Part shown: positions 63,751 to 64,000 of the stretch, piece after piece
How the letters are laid out: each line of letters starts with the position of its first letter
Numbering within the stretch: the first letter of the stretch is position 1
DNA from: Pseudomonadota bacterium
GTDB lineage: Bacteria; Pseudomonadota; Gammaproteobacteria; Steroidobacterales; Steroidobacteraceae
Direction of reading: 5' to 3'
Length of the DNA stretch: 64,000 nucleotides
Assembly: GCA_016704655.1 (NCBI GenBank)
Contig: JADIZR010000001.1
Location: 186,001-250,000 of the forward strand
The notes under the pieces: model-generated
What the model was told of the DNA's origin: nothing
The model's input: the letters and a program-made list of their open reading frames with translations, nothing else
Database searches by the model: none
Position numbers and translations under genes: made by a program

Positions 63751-64000
63751 ATGACCACCCGGATCATGGCCGGCCTGCTGGCCGTCGTGTTGATGCTGCT
63801 CCAGTACCGAATCTGGGCATCGCCCGACGGCATGCGCGAGGTCTGGCGCCTCGAGCAGGCAATCGACGTCCAGGCTGCCGAAAACACCCGGCTCGCAACC
63901 CGTAATCGCACGCTCGCGGCTGAAGTCCGCGACCTCAAGGAAGGCCGCAAGGCCATCGAGGAACGCGCGCGCACCGACCTCGGCATGGTCAAGTCGAACG
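63751..64000 (+). CDS. ftsB: Cell division protein FtsB (partial, runs off the window)
   Basis: The first 83 codons of a small bitopic division protein. A membrane segment near residues 5-20 (IMAGLLAVVLMLLQYRIW) is followed by a coiled coil (VWRLEQAIDVQAAENTRLATRNRTLAAEVRDLKEG-like) and the FtsB motif AIEERARTDLGMVKS. FtsB joins FtsL and FtsQ in the divisome. Placement after eno is the standard gammaproteobacterial order. The stop codon is outside the window. Confidence 0.92.
   Translation, partial: MTTRIMAGLLAVVLMLLQYRIWASPDGMREVWRLEQAIDVQAAENTRLATRNRTLAAEVRDLKEGRKAIEERARTDLGMVKSN

Overview
The window is GC-rich chromosomal DNA from a gammaproteobacterium. The block from rpsB to ftsB has the classic gammaproteobacterial order (rpsB-tsf-pyrH-frr-uppS-cdsA-dxr-rseP-bamA-skp-lpxD-fabZ-lpxA-lpxB-rnhB-dnaE-accA-tilS-pyrG-kdsA-eno-ftsB). 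A GTP-type PEP carboxykinase, a phasin and a CRP-like site point to the Xanthomonadales/Nevskiales/Steroidobacterales side of the class; this placement is an inference. No rRNA, tRNA, CRISPR array, insertion sequence or prophage was seen.

Layout. 1-0.4 kb: 3' end of typA, then a 417-base gap with nested inverted repeats. 0.8-4.4 kb: a large PAS/GAF/GGDEF/EAL protein (minus strand). 4.6-7.5 kb: a tightly overlapping operon of an N-formylglutamate amidohydrolase-like protein, a YbdK-type carboxylate-amine ligase and dusA. 7.6-11.1 kb: an adenylate/guanylate cyclase fused to an FHA domain, pckG and a phasin. 11.4-14.6 kb: a DUF11-like exported protein, a YoaA/DinG helicase and tsaB. 14.6-33 kb: a phosphate-starvation (Pho) region with phoB-phoR, a phosphate-type porin, two phoU genes, pstSCAB, ppk1, phoA, poorly characterised exported proteins and a PAP2 phosphatase, with recognisable Pho boxes. 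Minus-strand genes dapE, dapD, dapC, glnD and map are interleaved with it. 38.6-64 kb: ribosome, nucleotide, isoprenoid, outer-membrane, lipid A, replication and fatty-acid housekeeping genes.

How they work together. PhoR/PhoB would sense low phosphate and activate the porin (outer membrane entry), PstS (periplasmic capture), PstCAB (uptake), PhoA (phosphate release) and perhaps Ppk (storage), with PhoU proteins damping the signal. The dap genes supply meso-diaminopimelate and lysine. The 38-64 kb block combines translation factors with envelope biogenesis (UppS, CdsA, Dxr, BamA, Skp, Lpx proteins, KdsA, RseP).

Main observations. (1) A family of 9-bp tandem repeats (core TTCCTNNCC) forms head-to-head arrays exactly between the stop codons of two convergent gene pairs, and a third array lies in frame inside tsaB. 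(2) The reading frame is broken in four conserved genes (pstA, glnD, tilS, eno); because some of these are normally essential, sequence or assembly error is the leading explanation, although tilS also seems to lack an internal segment. (3) Ribosomal protein S2 has an unusually long basic then alanine-rich tail. (4) Pho boxes with three or more 11-bp phased half-sites lie before the porin and perhaps phoA. I found no convincing wholly new multi-gene system; the repeat family is the strongest candidate for something undescribed.
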